Source of the DNA: Thermaerobacter marianensis
Lineage (GTDB): Bacteria > Bacillota > Sulfobacillia > DYIH01
Direction of reading: 5' to 3'
Assembly (NCBI GenBank): GCA_020723785.1
Contig: DYIH01000024.1
Span: 2,159 to 14,137 of the forward strand
DNA length: 11,979 nucleotides
The notes under the pieces are model-generated. The model did not search any database. It was not told the origin of the DNA and saw only the letters and a program-made list of their open reading frames with translations. Below are positions 6,893-11,979 of the stretch, in pieces. The translations under genes were made by a program, and so were the position numbers. Position 1 is the first letter of the stretch. Every line of letters begins with the position of its first letter.

Positions 6893-7393
6893 ATGATCGA
6901 CGGCGTGCTCGTACACCCGCTCCGGCAGATACCAGACGAGCGCGGCAAGGTCATGCACATGCTCCGCTCCGACGACCCGCATTTCGAGCGGTTCGGGGAG
7001 ATCTACTTCTCCGTCGTCTACCCCGGCGCGGTCAAGGCGTGGCACCGCTACGGCCGGATGACCCGGAACTATGCCGTTCCCAAGGGCATGATCAGGCTGG
7101 TGCTCTACGACGACCGGCAGGGCTCGCCGACACGGGGGGAGATCCAGGAGGTCTTCGTCGGCGAATGCAGCTATCTTCTCGTGCGCATTCCGCCCGGCGT
7201 ATGGAGCGGCTTCCAGGGCCTCGGCGTGGAGCCGGCCCTCGTCGCCGACTGCGCCACCCACCCCCACGACCCGGGCGACGTGGAGCGGGCTTCCCCCACC
7301 GACGACCGCGTCCCCTATGATTGGGGCCGGATGAAGCTCCGCGCACCCGTCTTCATGAACAGCGATGGACGCCCGGAGGCATCCATCGGTTAA
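6893..7393 (+). CDS. RmlC-like cupin (dTDP-4-dehydrorhamnose 3,5-epimerase family)
   Basis: A 166-residue cupin of the RmlC family, enzymes that epimerise or isomerise 4-keto nucleotide sugars. The N-terminus has PLRQIPDERGKVMHMLR, the usual opening strand. The core is YPGAVKAWHRYGRMTRNYAV with His51 in the place of the catalytic His, then GMIRLVLYDDR, and VRIPPGVWSGFQGLG. The ending includes PHDPGDVERASP and VPYDWG. These match a branch of the family distinct from canonical RmlC, which has GLHFQ at the catalytic site, so activity on dTDP-rhamnose intermediates is not assured. ATG 6893 follows AGGGGGT (6881-6887). It is the last gene of the operon and faces glnK across 56 bases with no clear terminator. 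Its substrate may be the 4-keto sugar from the SDR. Confidence 0.82.
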   Translation: MIDGVLVHPLRQIPDERGKVMHMLRSDDPHFERFGEIYFSVVYPGAVKAWHRYGRMTRNYAVPKGMIRLVLYDDRQGSPTRGEIQEVFVGECSYLLVRIPPGVWSGFQGLGVEPALVADCATHPHDPGDVERASPTDDRVPYDWGRMKLRAPVFMNSDGRPEASIG

Positions 7394-7449
7394 CCGGCTT
7401 CGACTTTCAGAAAGGTTGCCTGCGACGAATAGCGGCTGCCAGGCGCCTG

Positions 7450-7803
7450 TCAAACAGGACACCCCAGCAGCGCCGCCTCACCTCGGTCGCCGGTGCGGAC
7501 GCGGATCGCGTCGGCGACGTCCAGGACGAAGATCTTGCCGTCGCCGGCGCGCCCGGTGCGGGCCGCCGCCACGGCGGCCTCGACGGCCGCCTCGGCCATG
7601 TCGTCGGTGACGACCGTCTCGATCTTGATCTTGGGTACGAAGTCGACGCGGAACTCGGTGCCCCGGTAGATCTGGGTGACGCCCTTCTGGCAACCCTGTC
7701 CGCGCACGTCGGTGACCGTCAGGCCGAGCACGCCGACCTGCTGCAACGCCGTGACCACCTCGCCGAACTTCTCCGGCCGGGTGATGATGACCAGCATCTT
7801 CAT
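7450..7803 (-). CDS. glnK: Nitrogen regulatory PII protein
   Basis: A 117-residue PII signal protein that binds ATP, ADP and 2-oxoglutarate and, paired with an ammonium transporter, plugs the Amt pore when nitrogen is plentiful. The numbering matches Escherichia coli GlnB without gaps over the T loop: Gln39 and Lys58 (ligand binding), Lys40, Tyr46 and Pro57 are kept. The uridylylation site Tyr51 is Phe51 (TTC, bases 7651-7653 on the complement). The B loop TGRAGDGKIFV (about 83-93) and the C-loop RVRTG are intact. The ATG overlaps the transporter stop (ATGA, 7800-7803), with AAAGGGGC of the preceding coding region as ribosome-binding site, so translation is probably coupled. Phe51 makes uridylylation at that position impossible; regulation by ligands alone is inferred. 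Confidence 0.95.
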   Translation of the reverse strand: MKMLVIITRPEKFGEVVTALQQVGVLGLTVTDVRGQGCQKGVTQIYRGTEFRVDFVPKIKIETVVTDDMAEAAVEAAVAAARTGRAGDGKIFVLDVADAIRVRTGDRGEAALLGCPV

Positions 7804-9230
7804 CGCTGTTCCGCCCCTTTCGCCGCGCCGCTGTGGGCCGGCGCAGAAGCCATGGTGAAGGAGGGCGCGGCATGGACGGCCGTGTGGGCGACGGCGGCCG
7901 GGGGCAGGAAGTTGTAGGCGCTCTCCCCGTGCTGGCTGATGTCCAATCCGGACATCTCCTCCTCCTTCGTGACCCGGAGGCCGGTGACGAGCCTGACGAT
8001 GCCGAGGCAGACGAGGGTGCCGGCGATGGCCAGACCCCACCCGGCCCCGACGCCCACGAGTTGCTTGACCAACTGGCCGGCGTTGCCGTAAAAGAGCCCG
8101 TCGGCGCCGGCCGGGTTGACCGCCTTGGTGGCGAAGAGCCCGGTGGCGAGAGCGCCCCAGGTGCCGCCGATGCCGTGGACGCCGAAGACGTCCAGGGCGT
8201 CGTCATAACCCAGGCGAGCCTTGAGCACGTTCACGCCCAGGTAACACAGGATGCCGCCGCCGGCGCCGATGGCCAGGGAGGCCGGGACGGTGACGAAGCC
8301 CGCGGCCAGCGTGATGGCGACCAGCCCCGCGACGGCTCCCGACGCCGCCCCGAGGGCGGTCGGCTTGCGCCGGTGGAACCATTCGACGAATGTCCAGGCC
8401 AAAGCGGCCGCCGCCGTGGCCGTGTTGGTCGTGGCGAAGGCCTGTCCCGCCAGCCCGCCCGAGGCCAGGGCGCTGCCGGCGTTGAACCCGAACCAGCCGA
8501 ACCACAGTAGCGAGGCGCCGATGACGGTGAACGGCAGATTGTGGGGTGGGAAGACCTGTTGGGGGTAGAGCAGGCGGCGGCCGAGCACCAAGGCGGCCGC
8601 CAGGGCGGAAACGCCGGAACTGATGTGCACGACCGTGCCGCCGGCGAAGTCCAGGGCGCCCAACTGCATCAGCCAGCCGCCGCCCCAGACCCAGTGGGCC
8701 AGAGGGAAGTAGACCAGGGTCGCCCAGAGGATGGAGAAGAGAATGTAGGCCGAGAACTTCATCCGTTCCGCATACGCGCCGCTGATCAGGCCCACGGTGA
8801 TGACGGCGAAGGTCGCCTGATACATGGCGAACACAAGGTGGGGGATGGTGCTGGTCGGCGCGTTGGGTTCCTGACCGACGCCCTTGAAACCGAGAAAATC
8901 CAATCCGCCGATGACGCCGCCGGCGTCTGTGCCGAAGGCGAGGGTGTAACCCCAGAGAACCCACACGACGCTGATGAGGCAGAGGGTGAAGAAGCTGTGC
9001 ATCATCGTGGAAAGGATGTTGTTTTGGCGCACCAGGCCGCCGTAGAAGAGGGCCAGCCCCGGCGCCGTCATCAGGAGAACCAGGGCGGTGGATGTCAGCA
9101 TCCAGGCCGTGTCGCCGGTATCGACGACCGGCGCGGCCTCCTCGGCCAGGGCCGGCAGTGAGAAGAGCAACGACCCCGCCAGAGCGGTGACGAGCCCTGC
9201 GGCCACCCTCCTGGACCGCTGCTTGATCAT
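7800..9230 (-). CDS. amtB: Ammonium transporter (Amt/AmtB family)
   Basis: A 476-residue ammonium channel of the cytoplasmic membrane. An N-terminal signal peptide (positive KQRSRR, hydrophobic stretch, ALA cleavage site near residue 29) is followed by about eleven hydrophobic segments. The pore twin histidines are His202 in GGTVVHISSG and His352 in GVHGIGG, 150 residues apart as in the E. coli protein. TAPGLALFYGGLVR is the first-helix signature, and GAYAERMKFS and GWFGFNAGS are also typical. The C-terminal RVTKEEEMSGLD segment docks PII. A tail of about 35 residues rich in Ala, His and Pro follows it. ATG 9230 has AAGGAGG 8 bases ahead. It is co-transcribed with glnK and controlled by the operator and leader upstream. 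Confidence 0.96.
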   Translation of the reverse strand: MIKQRSRRVAAGLVTALAGSLLFSLPALAEEAAPVVDTGDTAWMLTSTALVLLMTAPGLALFYGGLVRQNNILSTMMHSFFTLCLISVVWVLWGYTLAFGTDAGGVIGGLDFLGFKGVGQEPNAPTSTIPHLVFAMYQATFAVITVGLISGAYAERMKFSAYILFSILWATLVYFPLAHWVWGGGWLMQLGALDFAGGTVVHISSGVSALAAALVLGRRLLYPQQVFPPHNLPFTVIGASLLWFGWFGFNAGSALASGGLAGQAFATTNTATAAAALAWTFVEWFHRRKPTALGAASGAVAGLVAITLAAGFVTVPASLAIGAGGGILCYLGVNVLKARLGYDDALDVFGVHGIGGTWGALATGLFATKAVNPAGADGLFYGNAGQLVKQLVGVGAGWGLAIAGTLVCLGIVRLVTGLRVTKEEEMSGLDISQHGESAYNFLPPAAVAHTAVHAAPSFTMASAPAHSGAAKGAEQR

Positions 9231-9238
9231 GATCCGAA

Positions 9239-9245
9239 CCTCCTT
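9239..9245 (-). promoter_or_regulatory. Ribosome-binding site of the ammonium transporter
   Basis: AAGGAGG on the minus strand, 8 bases before the ATG at 9230. It is a strong consensus site and fixes the start of the transporter. Confidence 0.85.
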
Positions 9246-9357
9246 ATTAGCCTTACTTTAATCCGGTGCTTGCGCCGCAGGCCCCGCCTCGGGCTTCGGA
9301 CCGACGCGCTTCACCCCCTTGAAATCCACCCGCCTCCGGCTCGGGCTGGGCCCAGAC

Positions 9358-9397
9358 AAAAGAGCCCACCGCGTGACAACCGTCCCGCTGTGGGCTC
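9358..9397 (-). terminator. Terminator-like hairpin inside the amtB leader
   Basis: On the minus strand GAGCCCAC (9397-9390) pairs with GTGGGCTC (9369-9362), extended by three pairs after one mismatch, and is followed directly by TTTT (9361-9358) and GT. It lies about 90-125 bases into the leader and 128 bases ahead of the start codon, so it would act as an attenuator, not as the end of a gene. The T run is short. Confidence 0.6.
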
Positions 9398-9428
9398 CCT
9401 TGCCCGGGGGAACGACCCCATCGTCGCT
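9392..9428 (-). promoter_or_regulatory. Tandem hairpins with hexaloops, resembling an ANTAR antiterminator target
   Basis: On the minus strand AGCGAC (9428-9423) pairs with GTCGTT (9416-9411) around the loop GATGGG. Five bases later GGGC (9405-9402) pairs with GCCC (9395-9392) around the loop AAGGGA. The second loop has A at position 1 and G at position 4, the requirement known for RNAs bound by ANTAR-domain antiterminators; the first loop has G4 but not A1. The 3' strand of the second hairpin is also part of the 5' strand of the terminator at 9358-9397, so the two cannot form together. The second stem has only 4 bp. Confidence 0.35.
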
Positions 9429-9461
9429 CCGCCCTCTGCCTGAATGGCATCGATTTTGAGG

Positions 9462-9478
9462 GATGGCAAGACGCCATC
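9462..9478 (-). other. First hairpin of the amtB leader
   Basis: GATGGC and GCCATC pair perfectly (6 bp) around the loop GTCTT, about 6 bases after the inferred transcription start. It may protect the 5' end of the mRNA; it has no T tract. Confidence 0.5.
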
Positions 9479-9490
9479 TCCCTGGAACAA

Positions 9491-9519
9491 ATCATATCGA
9501 CCCTTCCCCGCTTTGTCAA
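9491..9519 (-). promoter_or_regulatory. Sigma-A-type promoter of amtB-glnK
   Basis: On the minus strand TTGACA (9519-9514, perfect -35) and TATGAT (9496-9491, 5 of 6 for the -10) are separated by 17 bases. The transcription start is inferred near 9484. The operator at 9525-9541 ends just upstream of the -35, in the place expected for an activator. Confidence 0.85.
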
Positions 9520-9524
9520 CGACT

Positions 9525-9541
9525 TGTCATATTATTTAACA
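9525..9541. promoter_or_regulatory. TnrA/GlnR-type operator between amtB and the amidotransferase gene
   Basis: TGTCA, seven bases TATTATT, TAACA: a perfect match to the Bacillota consensus TGTNAN7TNACA. Its centre (9533) is about 49 bases upstream of the inferred amtB start and about 50 upstream of the inferred start of the divergent amidotransferase gene. A centre near -49 is where TnrA activates the amt operon in Bacillus subtilis. Confidence 0.8.
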
Positions 9542-9547
9542 GACATC

Positions 9548-9576
9548 TTGCAGACAATCCTGCCGGGCCTTATCAT
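9548..9576 (+). promoter_or_regulatory. Probable promoter of the amidotransferase gene
   Basis: TTGCAG (9548-9553) and TATCAT (9571-9576) are 17 bases apart. The -10 matches 5 of 6 and the -35 only 3 of 6, as is common at activated promoters. The leader to the ATG at 9624 would be about 40 bases. Weak -35 plus the adjacent operator suggest dependence on the activator. Confidence 0.45.
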
Positions 9577-9623
9577 CGAGGTGGTTCCGAGCATCAATTG
9601 TGCTGGAGTGAGGGAGGGCGGCC

Positions 9624-10325
9624 ATGCGGGTTCTCGTTGTGCAGAACGTGGAGATCGAGGGGCCGGGACTTCTGGGGGAGTTGCTGGAGGGCGCCGGCCA
9701 CACAGTCGACCTGCGCTGTGCGGAGGCCGGCGACCGGCTCCCCGACGGCATGCGGGGGTTTGGCGGTCTCGTCGTGTTGGGCGGCCCAATGAACGTATAC
9801 GAGGAGGACGCCTACCCCCATCTGCGCCAGGTGGGCGTCCTGCTGGACGAGGCGCTGGCCGGCGAACTGCCGGTCGTCGGCCTGTGTCTGGGGGCCCAGC
9901 TGATGGCCAAGGCCCGGGGGGCCGTTGTCCGGCGCAACCCGGTCAAGGAAATCGGCGTCTATCACGTCGAATTGACAGCGGATGGCGCCGCTGATCCCGT
10001 TTTTGCGGGGCTTGAACCGCGGGTGCTCGTGTTTCAATGGCATGGCGACACTTTCGACCTGCCCTACGGCGCCCGGCTGTTGGCCACCGGCCGCGAATGC
10101 CGACACCAGGCCTTCCGTTACGGCCGGCGGGCCTACGGGTTCCAGTTCCACTGGGAGGTCGACGGGGTCATGGTGGGCGCCTGGGCCCGTGACTACCGCG
10201 AGGAACTGGCGGCCTTCGACGGCTCCACCCCGGAGGATCTGGCGGCGCGGTTCCAGGCGGTCGCCGGGGGCCTGCGCGCCGTCGGCCGGATCATCGGGGA
10301 TAACCTACTCCGCCTGTTCAATTGA
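9624..10325 (+). CDS. Class I glutamine amidotransferase
   Basis: A 233-residue protein with the whole class I (triad) glutamine amidotransferase domain, which releases ammonia from glutamine. The nucleophile Cys88 sits in VVGLCLGAQ, and His176 and Glu178 lie in QFHWEVD. LVVLGGPMNVYEEDAYP supplies the oxyanion-side GGP motif. The domain is like that of GMP synthetase but stands alone, with no synthetase domain attached. AGGGAGGG (9611-9618) precedes ATG 9624. It lies between the amt promoter and glnA, with a shared TnrA/GlnR-type box upstream, so a role in glutamine turnover or amide transfer during nitrogen stress is inferred. A gamma-glutamyl hydrolase (for example of a gamma-glutamyl amine) is another option. 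The acceptor is not known. Confidence 0.88.
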   Translation: MRVLVVQNVEIEGPGLLGELLEGAGHTVDLRCAEAGDRLPDGMRGFGGLVVLGGPMNVYEEDAYPHLRQVGVLLDEALAGELPVVGLCLGAQLMAKARGAVVRRNPVKEIGVYHVELTADGAADPVFAGLEPRVLVFQWHGDTFDLPYGARLLATGRECRHQAFRYGRRAYGFQFHWEVDGVMVGAWARDYREELAAFDGSTPEDLAARFQAVAGGLRAVGRIIGDNLLRLFN

Positions 10326-10354
10326 GAACACATCCCGGGGAAAGGGAAAAAATT

Positions 10355-10371
10355 TGTCAGGTAAGCTTACA
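10355..10371. promoter_or_regulatory. TnrA/GlnR-type operator upstream of the glnA promoter
   Basis: TGTCA, seven bases GGTAAGC, TTACA: a perfect match to TGTNAN7TNACA. It spans about -60 to -44 relative to the inferred glnA start and lies just ahead of the -35 element. Confidence 0.8.
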
Positions 10372-10379
10372 AATGCCCA

Positions 10380-10408
10380 TTGACTGGTTATGCCCGAGGC
10401 ATTAGACT
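10380..10408 (+). promoter_or_regulatory. Sigma-A-type promoter of glnA
   Basis: TTGACT (10380-10385, 5 of 6) and TAGACT (10403-10408, 4 of 6) are 17 bases apart. The start is inferred near 10415, giving a leader of about 120 bases. Two operators flank the promoter. Confidence 0.7.
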
Positions 10409-10424
10409 GGTCTTGTAGCTTTTA

Positions 10425-10441
10425 TGTAACTCAATTTTACA
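10425..10441. promoter_or_regulatory. TnrA/GlnR-type operator downstream of the glnA promoter
   Basis: TGTAA, seven bases CTCAATT, TTACA: a perfect match to TGTNAN7TNACA at about +11 to +27. A site here would block the polymerase, so repression is expected. Its centre is 70 bases from that of the upstream box. Confidence 0.8.
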
Positions 10442-10463
10442 AAACCAGATGCTTCAGAAAGGG

Positions 10464-10485
10464 GGGGCGCCGCCGGAGTCGCCCC
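10464..10485 (+). other. Hairpin in the glnA leader
   Basis: GGGGCG and CGCCCC (6 bp) enclose a 10-base loop. No T tract follows, so it is not a terminator. It may affect mRNA stability or be due to base composition alone. Confidence 0.35.
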
Positions 10486-10537
10486 GGCACGACGGTGTGC
10501 GGGGCATGCGATCGGCGGCAAGGCAGTGGCGGTGAGG

Positions 10538-11979
10538 ATGGCCGAGAAGCAGGGGGAGAAACAGAGCAAGAGCAGGGGCAGCGCGGTGGAGCAGGTGTTG
10601 CGGCAGATCCGCGACAAGAAGATCGAGATGGTCGACCTCAAGATCGTCGACGTACCCGGCCGCTGGCAGCACATCACCGTTCCGGTCAGCGAGATCGGCG
10701 AGGAGACGTTCGAGACCGGCGCCGCCTTCGACGGCTCCAGCGTGCAAGGGTTCCGATCCATTCAGGAGAGCGACATGGTCATGCTGCCCGACCCGGCCAC
10801 GGCCTTCGTCGATCCCTTCACGGCCTCGCCGACCCTCAGCCTGACCTGTGACGTCTACGACCCGGCCATGCGGCGTTACGACCGCGACCCTCGCTTCATC
10901 GCCCAGAAGGCCGAGGAGTACCTGCGCGCCTCGGGCATCGCCGATACGGCCTACTTCGGGCCGGAGCTGGAGTTCTTCATCTTCGACGACATCCGCTTCG
11001 ACCAGAATCAGCATCACGGCTACTACTTCATCGACTCCGAGGAGGGCGTCTGGAACACCGGCCGCAACAGCACCCCCAACCTGGGCTACAAGGTGCGCAA
11101 CAAGCAGGGCTACTTCCCGGTGCCGCCCACCGACAGCCAGCAGGACATCCGCACCGACATGGTCAAGGTACTGCAGGAGTGCGGCATCCGCGTGGAGCGC
11201 CACCACCACGAGGTGGCCACTGCGGGCCAGGCGGAGATCAACTTCCGGTTCGACACGCTGACGGCCATGGCCGACAAGGTCATGCTCTACAAGTACATCG
11301 TCCGCAACGTGGCCGCCAAGCAGGGCAAGACGGCGACCTTCATGCCCAAGCCGCTCTTCGGCGACAACGGCAGCGGCATGCACACCCACCAAAGCCTCTG
11401 GAAGGACGGCCAGCCCCTCTTCTATGAAAAGGGCGCCTACGGCAACCTGAGCGAGACGGCCCTCTACTACATCGGCGGCATCCTGCATCACGCGCCGGCC
11501 CTGCTGGCCCTGACCAACCCGAGCACCAACTCCTACAAGCGGCTGGTGCCGGGCTATGAGGCGCCCGTGAACCTGGTCTTCTCCAAGGGGAACCGCTCGG
11601 CGGCCGTCCGCATCCCGATCGCCGTCGTCAGCCCCAAGGCGTCCCGCATCGAGTTCCGGACGCCGGACGCCACCTGCAACCCGTACCTGGCCTTCGCCGC
11701 CATGCTCATGGCCGGCATCGACGGCATCAGGAAGAGGATCGACCCGCGGAAGAACGGCTTCGGCCCGGTGGATGCCAACATCTACGAGCTTTCCGCCGAT
11801 GAGAAGGCCAAGATCAAGAGCGTGCCGGGGTCGCTCGACGAGGTGCTCGACAACCTGGAGAAGGACCACGAATGGCTGACGGCCGGCGGCGTCTTCAGCG
11901 AGGACTTCATCCACAACTGGATCGACCTCAAGCGCAGCGGCGAGGTCGATCCGGTGAAGCTGCGGCCGCATCCGTACGA
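10538..11979 (+). CDS. glnA: Glutamine synthetase type I, beta subtype (3' end missing)
   Basis: The first 480 residues of glutamine synthetase, which joins ammonia to glutamate with ATP in a dodecamer. Motifs in order: FDGSSVQGF with the ammonium-site Asp, GPELEFFIFDD (metal ligands), HHHEVATAGQ, KPLFGDNGSGMH (ATP site), STNSYKRLVPGYEAP, and NRSAAVRIP. NIYELSADE holds Tyr416, equivalent to the adenylylated Tyr397 of E. coli, and the insertions are those of GSI-beta. RPHPY at the window edge is normally followed by about 8 more residues. Compared with E. coli the N-terminus has about 15 extra Lys/Gln/Glu/Ser-rich residues. ATG 10538 is preceded by GGTGAGG with no spacer, so GTG 10532 or 10526 (AAGG at 10520-10523) may be used. 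It is controlled by two TnrA/GlnR-type operators. Confidence 0.95.
   Translation, partial: MAEKQGEKQSKSRGSAVEQVLRQIRDKKIEMVDLKIVDVPGRWQHITVPVSEIGEETFETGAAFDGSSVQGFRSIQESDMVMLPDPATAFVDPFTASPTLSLTCDVYDPAMRRYDRDPRFIAQKAEEYLRASGIADTAYFGPELEFFIFDDIRFDQNQHHGYYFIDSEEGVWNTGRNSTPNLGYKVRNKQGYFPVPPTDSQQDIRTDMVKVLQECGIRVERHHHEVATAGQAEINFRFDTLTAMADKVMLYKYIVRNVAAKQGKTATFMPKPLFGDNGSGMHTHQSLWKDGQPLFYEKGAYGNLSETALYYIGGILHHAPALLALTNPSTNSYKRLVPGYEAPVNLVFSKGNRSAAVRIPIAVVSPKASRIEFRTPDATCNPYLAFAAMLMAGIDGIRKRIDPRKNGFGPVDANIYELSADEKAKIKSVPGSLDEVLDNLEKDHEWLTAGGVFSEDFIHNWIDLKRSGEVDPVKLRPHPY

Larger units (their letters stand above)
9231..9484 (-). promoter_or_regulatory. Long structured 5' leader of amtB-glnK
   Basis: From the inferred transcription start near 9484 to the ATG at 9230 the mRNA would have about 254 untranslated bases. 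It holds a first hairpin (9462-9478: GATGGC and GCCATC around a 5-base loop), two small hairpins with six-base loops (9392-9428), an intrinsic terminator-like hairpin (9358-9397), and then G-rich sequence including the palindrome CTGGGCCCAG. The arrangement suggests transcription attenuation before the structural genes. I do not recognise a known riboswitch in it. Confidence 0.55.

Noticed and set aside
7440..7458. CAGGCGCCTG palindrome and CCTGT-CAA-ACAGG hairpin at the junction of the convergent operons as a bidirectional terminator
   Set aside because: Stems are short, no T tract follows on either strand, and the second hairpin overlaps the glnK stop codon; I see no clear terminator in 7394-7449.
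9362..9484. T-box or glnA-type glutamine riboswitch in the amtB leader
   Set aside because: The T-box core sequence (AGGGTGGNACCGCG) is missing and I could not match the conserved core of the glnA RNA motif.
9253..9519. 88-codon minus-strand frame across the amtB leader
   Set aside because: Its ATG lies upstream of the inferred transcription start, it has no ribosome-binding site at useful spacing, and the peptide shows no family resemblance.
10454..11971. Minus-strand frame of 505 codons opposite glnA
   Set aside because: GlnA is unmistakable on the + strand; the antisense product has no recognisable motif and reflects codon bias.

Overview
The window is GC-rich bacterial DNA (roughly two thirds G+C by eye) with tightly packed genes and good Shine-Dalgarno sites. 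It has two parts: a surface-glycan or nucleotide-sugar operon on the + strand (1-7393) and a nitrogen-assimilation locus (7450-11979). Three perfect matches to the Bacillota TnrA/GlnR operator TGTNAN7TNACA in the nitrogen locus point to a high-GC member of the Bacillota (Firmicutes). The glutamine synthetase is of the GSI-beta kind (adenylylation-type, close to actinobacterial and proteobacterial enzymes), so the assignment is an inference and not certain.

Glycan operon (+ strand, both promoter and first genes lie to the left of the window). In order: the tail of a glycosyltransferase-like gene (1-63); a GT2 glycosyltransferase (60-827); a second glycosyltransferase whose C-terminus resembles the 1-63 fragment (901-1572); a beta-propeller-like protein resembling DUF4915 (1578-2360); an APS kinase (2391-2924); a possible 23-residue leader ORF (2989-3060); glucose-1-phosphate cytidylyltransferase (3057-3830); an extended SDR of the UDP-glucuronate decarboxylase/epimerase kind (3827-4930); UDP-glucose 6-dehydrogenase (4934-6331); a small SAM methyltransferase (6372-6866); and an RmlC-like cupin (6893-7393). 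Genes overlap or sit within a few tens of bases of each other, so they are probably co-transcribed. Together they suggest synthesis of CDP-glucose- and UDP-glucuronate-derived sugars, possibly methylated or sulfated, and their transfer to a surface polymer. The usual CDP-glucose 4,6-dehydratase is not present.

Nitrogen locus. The glycan operon converges on glnK (7450-7803, minus), which overlaps the stop of an ammonium transporter gene (7800-9230, minus). The transporter has a strong sigma-A-type promoter (9491-9519) and a leader of about 250 nt containing an intrinsic terminator-like hairpin preceded by two small hairpins. The divergent + strand carries a class I glutamine amidotransferase (9624-10325) and then glnA (10538 to beyond the window end). 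One TnrA/GlnR box (9525-9541) lies between the divergent promoters, and two more (10355-10371 and 10425-10441) bracket the glnA promoter (10380-10408). The genes would work together: ammonium uptake by Amt, gating of Amt by the PII protein, and assimilation by glutamine synthetase, all under one nitrogen-responsive regulator. The PII protein has Phe in place of the uridylylated Tyr51, whereas GlnA keeps its adenylylatable Tyr, an unusual combination.

The only gene-free stretches over 200 bases are 9231-9623 (amt leader, promoters, operator) and 10326-10537 (glnA promoter, operators and leader). No rRNA, tRNA, CRISPR array or insertion sequence was seen.
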